From positions 34,725,632 through 34,789,631 of the forward strand of contig CM028377.1 of NCBI GenBank assembly GCA_013146195.2: a stretch of DNA of 64,000 bases, read 5' to 3'. Both the position numbers and the translations under genes were made by a program. Under the pieces are notes generated by a model. It was given only the letters and a program-made list of their open reading frames with translations. It ran no database searches and had not been told where the DNA came from. Of this stretch, positions 22,375 to 34,400 are shown one piece after another (the stretch's first letter is position 1; every line of letters begins with the position of its first letter). This stretch comes from Codonopsis lanceolata (taxonomy: Eukaryota; Streptophyta; Magnoliopsida; Asterales; Campanulaceae).

Positions 22375-24215
22375 GTTCTCGATCTTGCTAATTAATCCTT
22401 TGAGAACTTAAAGTTTTCAATTGTTTGTCTCTTACTCAAAACATAGTTACGGTAGTGCAACGGTAGATTATATCAACCGTGAATGTAGGTAACTTTCATG
22501 AGCGCTAGGATCAAAATCGTTGAAAAGAATTTGTTTATCTTTTAAGAACAAATAATATATAATTCATACCTTTGAAGATAAGGAAGCAAATGAAAAACAC
22601 AACTCTGAATCATGTGTAATAATTTAAATGATTCAACACAATCCTTTTACAAAATAGTTTGTATGAATATCTAAAATATGTATCTCATAAATAAAACTTA
22701 AAATACACACACATACTTTCTTCCTTTTTACTATTGAGAGCATGAGCTCTCAGCCAACATAAAATATTTCAGTTTAAACAAGTTGAGAGTATCATAACTG
22801 TAACATTCGCTCACAAGCTCGGGTATTTGATGTGAAAGACAAACACTTTATTTGATATTCTTAGAGTAGAATGTTCGAGATTTGAGTAGAAAAGGTTTGA
22901 TTTTACATATTTGCACCTCTTTTCTGAAGTAACATGGTGATGGCTCAGTTGTCGAACCCATAAAGAGTTTATTCACCAAAAAGGAAAGTTCTGCAGGTCA
23001 TAATGAGTTCTTGCAAGAGTAAAGAACCAATGTCACTGAGTTGTCCGTTGGAGAAAAGATAGAATTTAATTTTATTAATAAAGTTAATATCTTTTCCATG
23101 CAGGCGTTGAGAGTTATTATATGTATCCTCTTGTTTAGTAGTTTTGGAGTTATGCGCAAATGCAATAGTGCATATCGATCGGTAGATCTTTCCCATGTTT
23201 GTTTCTTGAGCATTTTTCCACGTGTTCATTTTATTTATTTTTTGGTTTCCCAAAGGTGTCCTTTGGCCTAAAAGTCAAAGACTAATCTCCGAGTAGGGTA
23301 AGACCACTAAGTGGCGGTAGAAGTCCATCCTACTAGTTTTTAAACACAGCTGCATGCTTGTTGGCTTTCCATGTGTTCATTGTGATCATGGTTGTTTTGA
23401 ATCCTAACCTAGAGTTGCATGCCACGAACTTTCCAATATGTAGGTCACCTAGTCACTCTAACTCATACCAAGTAATGGTTACAAACAAATCTTTATATAA
23501 TAGGAAATATGTAGATGAACCCTATACATTTGCACATGCACATTCCGAAGAGTATGCCACCCCTAAAACACACCAAGGAGTTGATCCCAAACTTGAACAA
23601 AAGTTTGACGACAAAGAATTCTTATACTTTTCCCAACTTCTCGACATAATCCAGAAGAAAAGAAAGAAGAGAAGAACGAATCAAAGTCCTTTGCGCTTCG
23701 TTATTACATTAGATCCCTTTAGGCTCTTGCCCAAAGAAGAGAAATTGAGAGAAACTTCTCTTTCTTTCTTTCTCTTATTTCTTCTTCTCAATTTTTTTTT
23801 GCGGAATGAGAATAGCCTCGGCTTCTTTTTACATGGAAGGGGAACCTATCCTAGCCTTCCTTGGTGTCCTTATCCGAGTTTGCTTATTTCCTTGTATTGA
23901 TTAAAAAAAACATGACATAAATATAATTATCTTAGAGTGGTCCAATATGGGGTGTCTATCCCAAAACCTAGATCGTGATTATATGGAAGTTTCTAAGCCA
24001 ATCACATAATGGGATTGGGAATCATTAATTTAAAAAAATTAGTTATTAAACTTTTCAAACGTAAAATTATAGTGAAGCCCGAAAAGTATTTACGAGCTTT
24101 TTATTTATTTATTATTATTTATTTAGAAAAAATAAATAAAATCTCTTTTATACACCCGTCTGAATACTGTCAGTGCTAAATATAGAAGGTGTGCCCACCC
24201 TGTAGAGACATAGAT
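22375..24215. other. Upstream intergenic region of the host gene
   Basis: No gene recognised. A 180-codon plus-strand frame at 23358-23900 is the longest, but it has a poly-lysine/leucine-rich composition and resembles nothing I know. It ends about 350 bp before the TATA box of the host gene. It may be chance or a relic. Confidence 0.4.
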
Positions 24216-24230
24216 TGTATATATATACAC
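24216..24230 (+). promoter_or_regulatory. Putative TATA box of the Ubl gene
   Basis: TGTATATATATACAC lies about 25-35 bp upstream of the presumed 5' UTR, which ends at a good splice donor at 24339. Transcription start is inferred near 24250. Confidence 0.5.
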
Positions 24231-24249
24231 ACAATTTATCAAATTATCA

Positions 24250-24338
24250 TCGACGGACACAGAGAAGTGCAGACGTGAGGAGAGTTCGTTCGTCCCCTCA
24301 ATAGAAATTTTGTCCGAGTCGTTCTTCGTTAAGCTCAG
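24250..24338 (+). other. Exon 1 (5' UTR) of the Ubl gene
   Basis: Non-coding leader ending in AAGCTCAG followed by the donor GTACGT. A leader intron of 2848 bp (24339-27186) separates it from the start codon. The exon is inferred from the TATA position, the donor and the T-rich start of the intron. The exact start is unknown. Confidence 0.45.
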
Positions 24339-25035
24339 GTACGTGTTTATCCATCTCTATGATCGTTGTCGAATTTTCATCGATTTGATACTCAATTTTC
24401 CCCAGTATTATTTGATTTTTTCTATTAGTGGAATCTAGGGTTTATTCTCCTTCTTGGTTCTGATTCAGTAATTCATTGTTCTTGTCTATTCGATTTCACA
24501 ATAAAGATTAGACGAATATTTTTTATTTTATAATCGGAGTGTTTTGCCATTTGGGAGCTCAATTAAACCGAAGCTTGAGCCTAGAGCTTACAGTTCTTGA
24601 ATCCTTTCTTCATATGTTGTTGTTAGGATTGTTCAAGTTCTACACTTTTCAGCAGTTCAGTTCAGTTTTCAGCAATATCCTTAAAAATTATAACTAAATT
24701 TGACTTCCTTGAATTTGTGGTATTTCTTTTGGAGTACTACTGTGTCTACTTTGTACACTTTAATTTTTTTTTTTTTACTATTGGAGTTTCACATAGAAGT
24801 GTGATTCCAGTAAGATTTATTGAGGTAGTCATTGTTCATATTTGAGCATTACATTTGGAGCTCTTCAGTGCAGTTTTAACATCGTTGTGATGATTTTATT
24901 GGATGTCTTTATCCAGTATATTCTTGGTGTGATATGACTTACTTTTATCTTGTATAGAATTTGGTTCATCATACGATTCAGCCTATAATGTCATCTGCGG
25001 AGGTATAAATGTTAGTGTTAGAGAGGCCTTGTCAT

Positions 25036-25163
25036 GAGTCCAGATCTCTTGTACCATTTGTGTGTACCACTGGTGTACCACTTTTCATCTCAACCAATTG
25101 GTTGAGATGCAATGATTGGGATGCAATGGTGGAGATGAAAAGTGGTACAGGAGATCTGGACTC
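25036..25163. mobile_element. Small MULE-like MITE (128 bp) in intron 1
   Basis: The perfect 13-bp termini GAGTCCAGATCTC and GAGATCTGGACTC continue inward as an imperfect hairpin (CCACTTTTCATCTC against GAGATGAAAAGTGG). Both sides carry CCTTGTCAT (25027-25035 and 25164-25172). The 9-bp duplication points to Mutator-type transposition. The element is nearly one hairpin. Confidence 0.9.
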
Positions 25164-25873
25164 CCTTGTCATAGGGTTCTACCCTCCCTGCTGGGACCTT
25201 TGTGTTATATGCCTTAATTAGTTGTTGAGAAAAGAAGCTTTGTTAACTGGGGAAGAAAAAAGATGGAATTTTTTTAAAAGGAGGACCAGGAGGCTACCAT
25301 CAGAGGAATGAAAACAAAAGCACAGAAAAGAAATGGAACTGAAACAAGAATAAATTATTTATGAATAACTGCTTGCCAATCTCTATGATGCAATCCCCCT
25401 AAATGAACATAGCCATAACGTAAGATCCATTGCTCAATTGTTGTCTAAATTGGTTCCACTTTTGTTAATAAGGTGTGCCTTTTGCCCATCTTTGACATTC
25501 TTTCCTCTTCTCGTACATGCTTCTTTTAACTCAACTCAGTTATTTGTCCTAATTACTCAAGGTCAGCCACATGAATCCTTGTTTGTCATTCTGTTCAGTC
25601 CAGTGTAAGATCATCATAGACATGCCACACTCATTCATATAGTTTCAGCTAGATACTTCTTTTTCTATATGTATAAATATATGCACACATATACTACATA
25701 TATATATAGTATGTGTGTGTGTGAGTTGCCTATAAAGGATGATCCTTTGCAATCTGCAAAGATGTCAATGGATCTTGGCTTCCTTGTGACGACCAGATTT
25801 TAGAAATTAAGTGCAAGAAGCTCCTATTAGAAACACAAAGCTAATGTTCCCTTAAAAAGTCAATAAGCAATTA

Positions 25874-26300
25874 GCACCTACAAGACATAGGAGGAAGAGG
25901 CTGGTCATACACCTCAACTTCGTTGTTACTCAAAAAACACAAGTTTGGAGATAAAGCTTTGAAAGCTTGGCACTTTTACCTCTTATCAATAATATTGCAC
26001 CTACAAGGCATGGGAGGAAAAGGTTAATCATAAACGTCAACTTGGTTCCTACTTAGAAGACACATTTTTGCAGATAAAGCCTTGTAAGGTCAGCACTTTT
26101 GCCTCTTATCATTAGTATTAAGCAAGAAGTGACTAGTGGACAGGCAAAGTCAATCTTCCGAAAATATTGAAAAGCATGCACTATATGTCCCTAAACTGCT
26201 GATCATAAACCTCACCTTAGTTTCGTCATAGAAGACACACTTTAGGAGATAAAGCATTATAAGCTCATCAATCTTACCTTTTATCGGTAGTATTAAGGTT
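25874..26300. repeat. Degenerate tandem repeat in intron 1, period about 123 bp
   Basis: Units begin at 25874 and 25997 with GCACCTACAAG. They share GGAGGAA, ATCATAAAC/GTCATACAC, GATAAAGC and CTTATC in order. A third, more diverged unit lies at about 26199-26300 after a short spacer. Confidence 0.6.
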
Positions 26301-27210
26301 ATTCAAGACCAGGACCTTACAGAAGCCTTATTCTTGGATGGAACTTTGGGCTTCCTGATAAAAAGTGTGATTTAGTAGAGTGGTAAAGAACACTGAAAAG
26401 GACAACTATGAAAATTATCAGAGGGGTCAGGGAACCAGCACCTTATAGTAGGGACAGTGAAGTGTTTATTATGGAGGATGTTAAACGTAGAGTAAGTTAC
26501 TATGTGTTTCCTTAATGTTCTCCTTCATTAGATTGTTATGTGTTGTTAGTTAGTTGCAAACATTTATAATTGTTCATCACTTATGGTGAACTGGTAAGAT
26601 TGTTGAAGGGTTTAAATGAGTCATCAAATTTTGGATATATATGGCTTGCAAGTGTATTTAACTTTGGTTCATTCAGAAACTAAAGGGCATAGGCTTTTTC
26701 CAGCACTCTCATTTTGCTTTGATTAGACCAATTTGATGCTTTAATGTACAACTGGCACTTAATAGGGGGTGTTGCTTCATGGATGTTTGGGAGGGGTTTA
26801 TATGGAAATGTGATATTGCGTCATCCCTAAACCTGAACCCATCCTAGAGAGAACTAAATGGGGTCGTCTATCCTACAAGAGCTCCTCCAAATTCTGAAAA
26901 ATTCTTTTTGTATTTGGAAACTGAATTTTTTTGTAACAGTTGAATCAGATTACTATTCCTGTTTTATAATTTTCAAAGTATTATCCCGAGCACTCACTAT
27001 GGGAGCAGAACACAAAATTGTAGCTATTAACTTTGATCTGAAGTGTGCAACTTCTCTCTCTCTCTCTCTCTCTCTCTGTGGGTGATGGTGGTGATGATCG
27101 TTCCTGATTGGTCCCATGAATTTTTTTTTTTGTTTTTGTTTTTTTTTTTTTGTATATTTATTCTGTGGATGTTGAATTTGTGTCAGGCGTCGAGTACAAG
27201 CTTGAAGAAT

Positions 27211-30200
27211 ATGGGAAGTAATGGCGGTGGCAAGGGTGTTATGATTTGTGGGAACAATGAAGCTCCAAGTTCCGAGTCCACTGTTGAGATAAAGATAAAG
27301 ACTTTGGATTCTCAAACATACACTTTGCGAGTGGATAAATGTGTAAACACATTTACTTTTTTGTCAATTCGCTCAAGTTTGCCTGCATACGTTAATCGTG
27401 CTAAATACGTTAAAGATCTGTCTAATCATTCACTATCTTACTGCATAGAAGCAGCATGTTGATATGATATTGTACTTGGTTTGTGTATAACTTCTTTGCT
27501 TAAGTTTCTCTCTACTGAATAATTTTTATTTCTCCCCATTTCTAAATCCCCTTTAGGTACCTGTTCCTACATTAAAAGAGCAGATTGCTACTGTTACTGG
27601 TGTATTGTCAGATCAACAGCGCCTAATCTGTCGTGGCAAAGTTTTGAAGGATGATCAACTCCTTTCAGCCTATCGTATCCTTTTCTGTGTATTTCTTTCT
27701 GGTCTTGGCATGAATAACTTTAATATGGGCCTTGGATTGATTGAGATCAGTGTGTGTGTGTACTTGAACTAACCACTTTCTGTTCACTACTGCCCTTACA
27801 CAATGTGGCTTATTCAAAGGAGTGGTATTCTTCCATGTTTTGAATTATGGAGGTGCTCTATGATGCGTAATTGTTTGTTTGCATTAAGTGTGAATTGCAG
27901 GGTCTGATTTCTGTGTAGTGAAAAAAATCGTATGACATGTATTACAATATGATTTGATACACAACCCCTCTCCAATTCACAATTATTGGTGAATCGCCAA
28001 ATCGGGCCTGCATCGGCCATACCAAAAAGTGTATTGTATAGGCGATACGCTAGCGATTAAGTAAGTCTGAAATGGGATGGATTGAGTCGGACCTGACCTC
28101 AAGAAAATCCTATTATAATTATCTATTTATTTTTGGGTAAAGGCAGCCTTTATAAACTCTTTTAGGTTACTTTATTACGTTCTTCCACTTTGCTCCCACT
28201 CTTCATCCTCAAAAACTTTTAGGCTTTTTGGGCCTTTTTTCTTCCTCAAAACAAACTTAATTCTATAGAATATAGATACTCTTCTTGAAAACTTTTTTTT
28301 TTATAAGTAAAAGAGGGGTAATGGGTCTGTCAGACAGCCATGTGACCACGCCAGGTCCATTGCTGGAGCTGGCTACGATCACCTACTGTGCTGCACCCCG
28401 AGGGCTCCCAGCACTGCAAATCACACTTGTTATACAAGGTCATGGTTTATCCACCAGACTTGGGTCACTGTATCCTTATGGATCAAGGATACAAAGATAT
28501 GATCCCATAGAATAGATCCTGTTCAAGTAAGATCATTACTCATCTTGAAAAGTTAATCATTTATTCTTCTTTGTTTTATTCATCTGATTGGGGTTCTCTA
28601 TGATAGCTAATTAATACGTCATTTATATATTTAAATTATCTACTTTCTCCTAAATTCTTAATAGTTCGTAGCTCATACTTCATAGTTCATATTTTATAAA
28701 GTATTACTTATCAAAAAATAAATAAATTTATAAAATACCAACTAATAACTAGTACTTCACTTTAGTACTTACTACTTAGTAAATAAAATGTTCACACAGA
28801 TGAGATAAAACTGTTATTGCGGATGGATGGCATGGGAGTCGCCTTCCCTCATAGTTAATTTTAGGTTCTTCTGTTTTTTTTTTCTTTCTTTCCAAATCTA
28901 TCCCCCAAAACTAGGGGTGGCAATTTGAGGCACGGCACGATTGACCTTAACACGAAAATTAGGGTTATCGGGTTCGGGCGTTATAGGGCCAACACGATAA
29001 GGCACGATAAAAAATGGGTTGTTAACGGGCTGGCTTGATAAGCACGGTAAGGCACGATAAGACACGATAACTAAAATATATATGTTTTAAAAATATATTT
29101 TTAAAAATTTACTAGGGATTATTCACTTTTTTCGAACTATTTTCATGATTATTCATAGTTTTATCATTTGAAAATTTATGATTTTTAAACTACTTGACTA
29201 TTTATATTGATAAATTTTCAAAATATGTATTAAAAAATCAAAATTATATATTTTATAATGTTTATTGGGCTTAACGGGCTTAACGGATCTGACTAAATAA
29301 ATCGTGTTTTTTTGCTTATCGTGCTTATCGTGCCTATCGTGCTTTTCGTGTTTTTATCGTGTCGTGTTCGGGTTTTAATATTAGGCACGATAAGCTTATC
29401 GTGCCGTGTTCGTGCTTATCGTGTCGTGCTATTATCGTGCCGGCCCGATAACAGCCCAGCACGACCGATTTGCCACCCCTACCCAAAACCATAGTAATAT
29501 ATGTACTAAATTAGTAATATATTATTTTAGAAAAGAAATGGAAGGCATATTCGTCTTACTTTATATGACGTGATCCTGTTCTTGACGTTAGTTTCACATC
29601 AAAATCAAGTAACATAAGTGTTTAACCAACTGATAGTTCTAATTATATTAGATATTAATTATCATTATCATAGAATTTGTTTTGAATTTTACAATATGAT
29701 AATTCATACAATATGCAATACATTTTTGGGGACCTCCGATTCACAATTGACAACTATGGATTTCTGTGTTTAGGATTTTAAAGTTAGTTTTTGAAAGCAG
29801 TTCATGTTTTAAGATTTTGGGGTTAAAAAGAAACAAACTTGGGTCAGATCTGATTCACAGGACTGCAGGGGAATGGAAAACAAAAGAAGAAGCAGGATAA
29901 ACTACACAATTAGACTGAGACATCACTCCTAGGATCCCATAGGTATCATACCTAGGGATCTTGAGCATCACACCTAAGGAAAAGGTGCATCGCCCATCAA
30001 CATAATACATCCAAAATAATATTCTTCATCTTCTAATTGAAAATAGAGCGTACAAGCCTATTAGGATGAATATGGGACCAAGATAACTTGGGCCCTAATA
30101 AGATAACTTGGGGTCTAAGCATCAACTACATGATCTCTTAATCTACTTCTAAAACAAATCTGTAAATTTGACCCTACTAATATAAAGGCCCATGGGCCAC

Positions 30201-31405
30201 TAATATTACCCATGTCAGCAACACAAAAATTACAGAGTACCTTTAACTACTAAAAACCAAGAAAACATACTAGAAACGTCCAAGTACAATATTACATAAA
30301 TTAAAGATGAACTTGAAATAGATATGACTAAAATATAACAAAGATAAGGCACGGATCCAGATTTTAAAAACTTGATTCCAAAAAATTGCTACTCTTTAAA
30401 TTTTCTTTAAGTTTTGAGTATATGGAGACTTGGAAAAGTCAGAGGCTTGTTGCCAAAGGAGGTGCGAGCAAGTCCTCCATACTTCAATCGCCCTCATATT
30501 GGATGGGGTCCTTGGTGCCATGGTCTTCTTGGCTTCGTGGCCATATGATGTGCTGCCTGCTATTAATGCCATGGCTGTCCTTGTACTGTAAGCTTCACTT
30601 CACTGGTGCTTTCGGTTTTTCACATTTGTTCAATCTCATTGGTGTCACCGGCTAAAGTTAGAGAGCGCTTTAGAGATTACAAGCAACACATTCTAGACAT
30701 GGTAGTCGACACAGGCCCCTTTCATTAGCTATTTTTTGAACATTCTTGGGTCTTGTCCATTTATTCCTCCTTATTTGTGGGCCCGTACGCCTCTCTTTTT
30801 TCCTTTCCCTCTTATTAACACATCAATCTCAAAGTTTCCTCCATAAATTTTGTAGGCTTCTTTAACCCATATCTTTTACATATTTTGATGTTCTCCATAT
30901 TCTTTCTCTGGTATTGCAAATTGGTATGTAGCTTTCAAGTGATCTCTGTGTTGACATTGAACCAATTTACAAAATTTCATGCTTTCTCAATCTTGCTGCT
31001 ATTGGATTGTGCACAACATTGACAACACATGTTTATTTGATAATCAATCAAACAAGATCGCTACTTTGAAAGCTGAAACCTTCTGTTTTTGTGAGCATAT
31101 GTTTTGTTCTATTAAAATTTGTTGATCCTAATCTTTTCTATTGTTCGTTTTTGATTCTTCGAAGTATCAAGTCATTGTTTTTAATGTGTAAAAAAAAAAT
31201 AAAAAATTATAAGACTTTCACATTGTTAGTCCCCTGGATTACAATACTGAAAGAAATTTGAATCAGTGAATTATTTACTCATTATGCTTGGAAAGTGGAT
31301 CTCCTTTATGATTACGACTTTTAGATGTAGAAGATGGTCACACACTCCACTTGGTTGTGAGACAACCCATTCCACCGCCAGCAGAGAGCTTCGCTGATCA
31401 TCCAG
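27211..31405 (+). CDS. Ubl-domain exons (exons 2-4) of the CIP73-like gene
   Basis: Exon 2 ends …VDKC at a GTAAAC donor. Exon 3 resumes VPVPTLKEQI and ends in the first base of a histidine codon. Exon 4 completes it (HVEDGHTLHLVVRQP) and supplies a short proline-rich tail. The ubiquitin fold is therefore split across three exons by introns of 214 and 3650 bp. The long intron 3 holds a 570-bp hAT element. The reading frame is unbroken across all junctions, which supports the splice calls. Confidence 0.9.
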
Positions 31406-34400
31406 GTTTGCTATCCTTTAAACTTACATGACCTTCTGTTGAGTTCAATTGCACTAAGTTATGTTTGGCTTGTACAAATACCTTAGTTGTATTAGGTGAT
31501 CCTCAATCCCCAAAAGGCGTTGCCTTCAATGCCGATGTGTTGCGCTCTTTTATCTAGAAATGATAGCTTCATTGCTCTGGAAGTAGGAAGTTGCCATGAT
31601 GATCGATGTTACCTGCTAGTGCTGGAGAGTCAACTCAAACTTGTAAGAACCAAACTAGTCTATGCCGCTGTTGGAGAATGAAATATCTAGATGTGAACTT
31701 TGTTGAAGCTCTTAAGAGAATGACCTCTAACTTTCTTTCTTAATCACTTTGTTCCTTCTATAGTGAACATCAACTTTCCTTGTTTCTGAAACTGATTTCT
31801 CTTCCATATCGATCCCTTGGTGCTTTTATTTCTTATCTGTGTTTATGTAAGATGGAAAATGGTTTATCTGAATTGTTTCAAATTTATGCGAAGTTGAATG
31901 GCGATGGTCTTAATTCCCTTTCTTAGATGTCCCAAAATTAGATAACGTACTTGTCAAATTAAACATATTTCGTAGGATCCCTTTGCTGTGAAAGCATGTT
32001 CCTCAAAGTTTGTGCATGCTGCTTGAGACACCTAATTAGGGGCGGGAACAGGGTCTTAGTGCCGGGGGGATGACGAGAAACTCTTCAAAACGCCTGAATC
32101 CATGTATTTCTTGTTATATTTTGGCATTTTATTGTTTGGTGTCATTATGTTGGTTATGGTCAAACTTTAATGTGTTCCACCGCAAATGTCTTTAAGGGCT
32201 CTTTTGACTTCACCAAATGAAGTCTCGGTTACATGAGGTAGAACAACTTTTGGTGATTCCCTATGCCTCTGATTGTTTTAACAAATAAGCAGTGCATTTT
32301 CAGCAACCGATCCATCATCTGCAACTGAGCACTCTCAAGCCAATCAATCAGGTCCTAGTGTAGTAGTTGGAACCTTCAATATATCTGAACAAGGAGATGG
32401 GGGTTTCCCAGACTTTGGTCGGGTAAGCAAATGAAATTTTGTACGCCTATAACAAGACTTTGCTAGAGGCTTAACTAAAGGTGCGATGGTGTTGTTCTCC
32501 TAGATTGTTTCGGCTGTTCTTGGTTCTCTTGTGATTCCCAGTACTGGAGGTGGCAGCGAAGCAGCTGATATACATGTAAGTTTCCAAAGATATTATGTTA
32601 CTGTTAAGTCGCCAATTCCTCTGTTAAGTCGTAAATAGCATAGACACTGTTTAATGTTTGGATTGGTATACTCCTAGTGTACAAAGGAGATGGGCTTTTT
32701 AATATTATTTACTTATCAAAAAGGGGGGCCAAATTTTATATCATGCATAAGTCTCTCCCTTAAAAGCAACATCCAGTTGGAAAACCTTGTGAAACCACAC
32801 ATATGATGCCCATGAGACCTGTTCAATCACCAATTCCTATACAAGCTTTAAGTTGTTAGAGAGAAGCCCAACAATGCATGTGATGCGTAAGAGTCACAAT
32901 CCACATATTCTATAATTGAAATTATGTGACATGTTGAACCCCAAGGGGTGGGAGAGATGGCGAGGGTACTCAACGCAAAGACCTTGAGGTCCTTGGTTTC
33001 AATTCCCATACCAAGGGGCCATATTTTCCTATCAAAAAAATAAAAAGATCGTGACTGATGTTTCTTTTTTTGAGTTAGTTCTTCACAGTTATATTTAACC
33101 ATTATTTATTGTATTATTTTTCATATAAGGCCTTCAGCTGTTCTCATTACACATATTTATACATAGACACAGTTGAACATAAACAGATAATACGTCGAAT
33201 TTTTGTTGTGTCCACTTAACATTTGTGTGCCAGGTGTGTTAATTTATGAAATGTTATCTATTGAAGACTGGGTTCTCTACAGTTACGCATGTGAGCTACC
33301 TGATGCTAATTTGGGCAACGGACCCAAGATCGTGAGATTTGAGAAAAGCTTGTTTTGCCACTTAATATGTTGGATAAGCAAAGCTTTAAGGTTATTCAAC
33401 TGTTTCTTTGTTTGCCAGGAATTGATTTCAGAAAGACTTTCAAGAACACCTGGTCTTGGTGGCTTGAGAAATTCAAGCGGAAGGCAAGCTGATGACACAG
33501 CTACAAGGAGTCAATCTAATCCTCATAACGTTGCATTCCCACTTTCAAATGATGTTCCTATGGAAACTCTGCAGCCACCAGTAAGGCTTGCTTGTTTTTG
33601 TGGTTTGTCTGTATAGCTTTATTCCGTTGTCACACTATTCACGTATTACTTTGTAGCCTTTCCATGCATTAATGATAAGGTTTATATCTCCTCCAACCTT
33701 GAAAGAAAGAAGAAATATTGAAAAATGCAACTGATGAATAATGTCATTCTCATAGAAATTTTCTTGAATATATATTATATTTACGACTTAATGTAAGAGA
33801 ATGATAATGGAGTTCCTGAGGCTGTTTTGCAGCACCAATCACATCATCCCTTTTTCTTTATTTAAGTCTAGACTTCCTCTTTGTTACCTTTGCAGGTAAT
33901 TCCTGATTCTTTGGCTACTTTGTCCCAGTATCTTAGTCATATGCGGCAAGAATTCAGTGGCAATGGTCAGGAATCTCCTTGTTAAACTTTTTGAGGTAGT
34001 TTGCTAGCAGCTACATTGTTGATTCATTCTGTGATACTGAGTTTTGGAGTTGGCAGTCAGGGGCCAAGCTGCTGGCACTCGTGGGAGCAATGGACAAGAT
34101 GCGAATGCGGTCTCACGTTCTGGGCTGCCGACACCTGCATCCTTGGCAGAAGTGATGGCATCTGCAAGACAACTACTTGTGGAACAAGCAGCAGAATGCT
34201 TAATGGTATGGACTAAAGTTTGTAAGTGCTTTCTTTGTATACGATATATTTTTCTCATCCTTCAATTTTTGCTATTATATTTTTTGACCATCATAAATCA
34301 GAATGCTTTGACTTTCCATGAACAAAATTGAAGGTTTTCTCCTGTTACTGTAAATATAAGATGCTTCTATTATATGTGTTAGTCCAACGTCGGACATAGT

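Noticed and set aside
27043..27462. 139-codon frame over exon 2
   Set aside because: It starts in a CT microsatellite, runs through the acceptor, exon 2 and into intron 2. The spliced model explains the conserved part.
28285..28515. 76-codon frame in intron 3
   Set aside because: No domain is visible. It follows a poly-T run and is probably part of an old repeat.
33203..33616. 137-codon frame around exon 7
   Set aside because: Only 33419-33580 matches the gene model. The rest is intron read-through.
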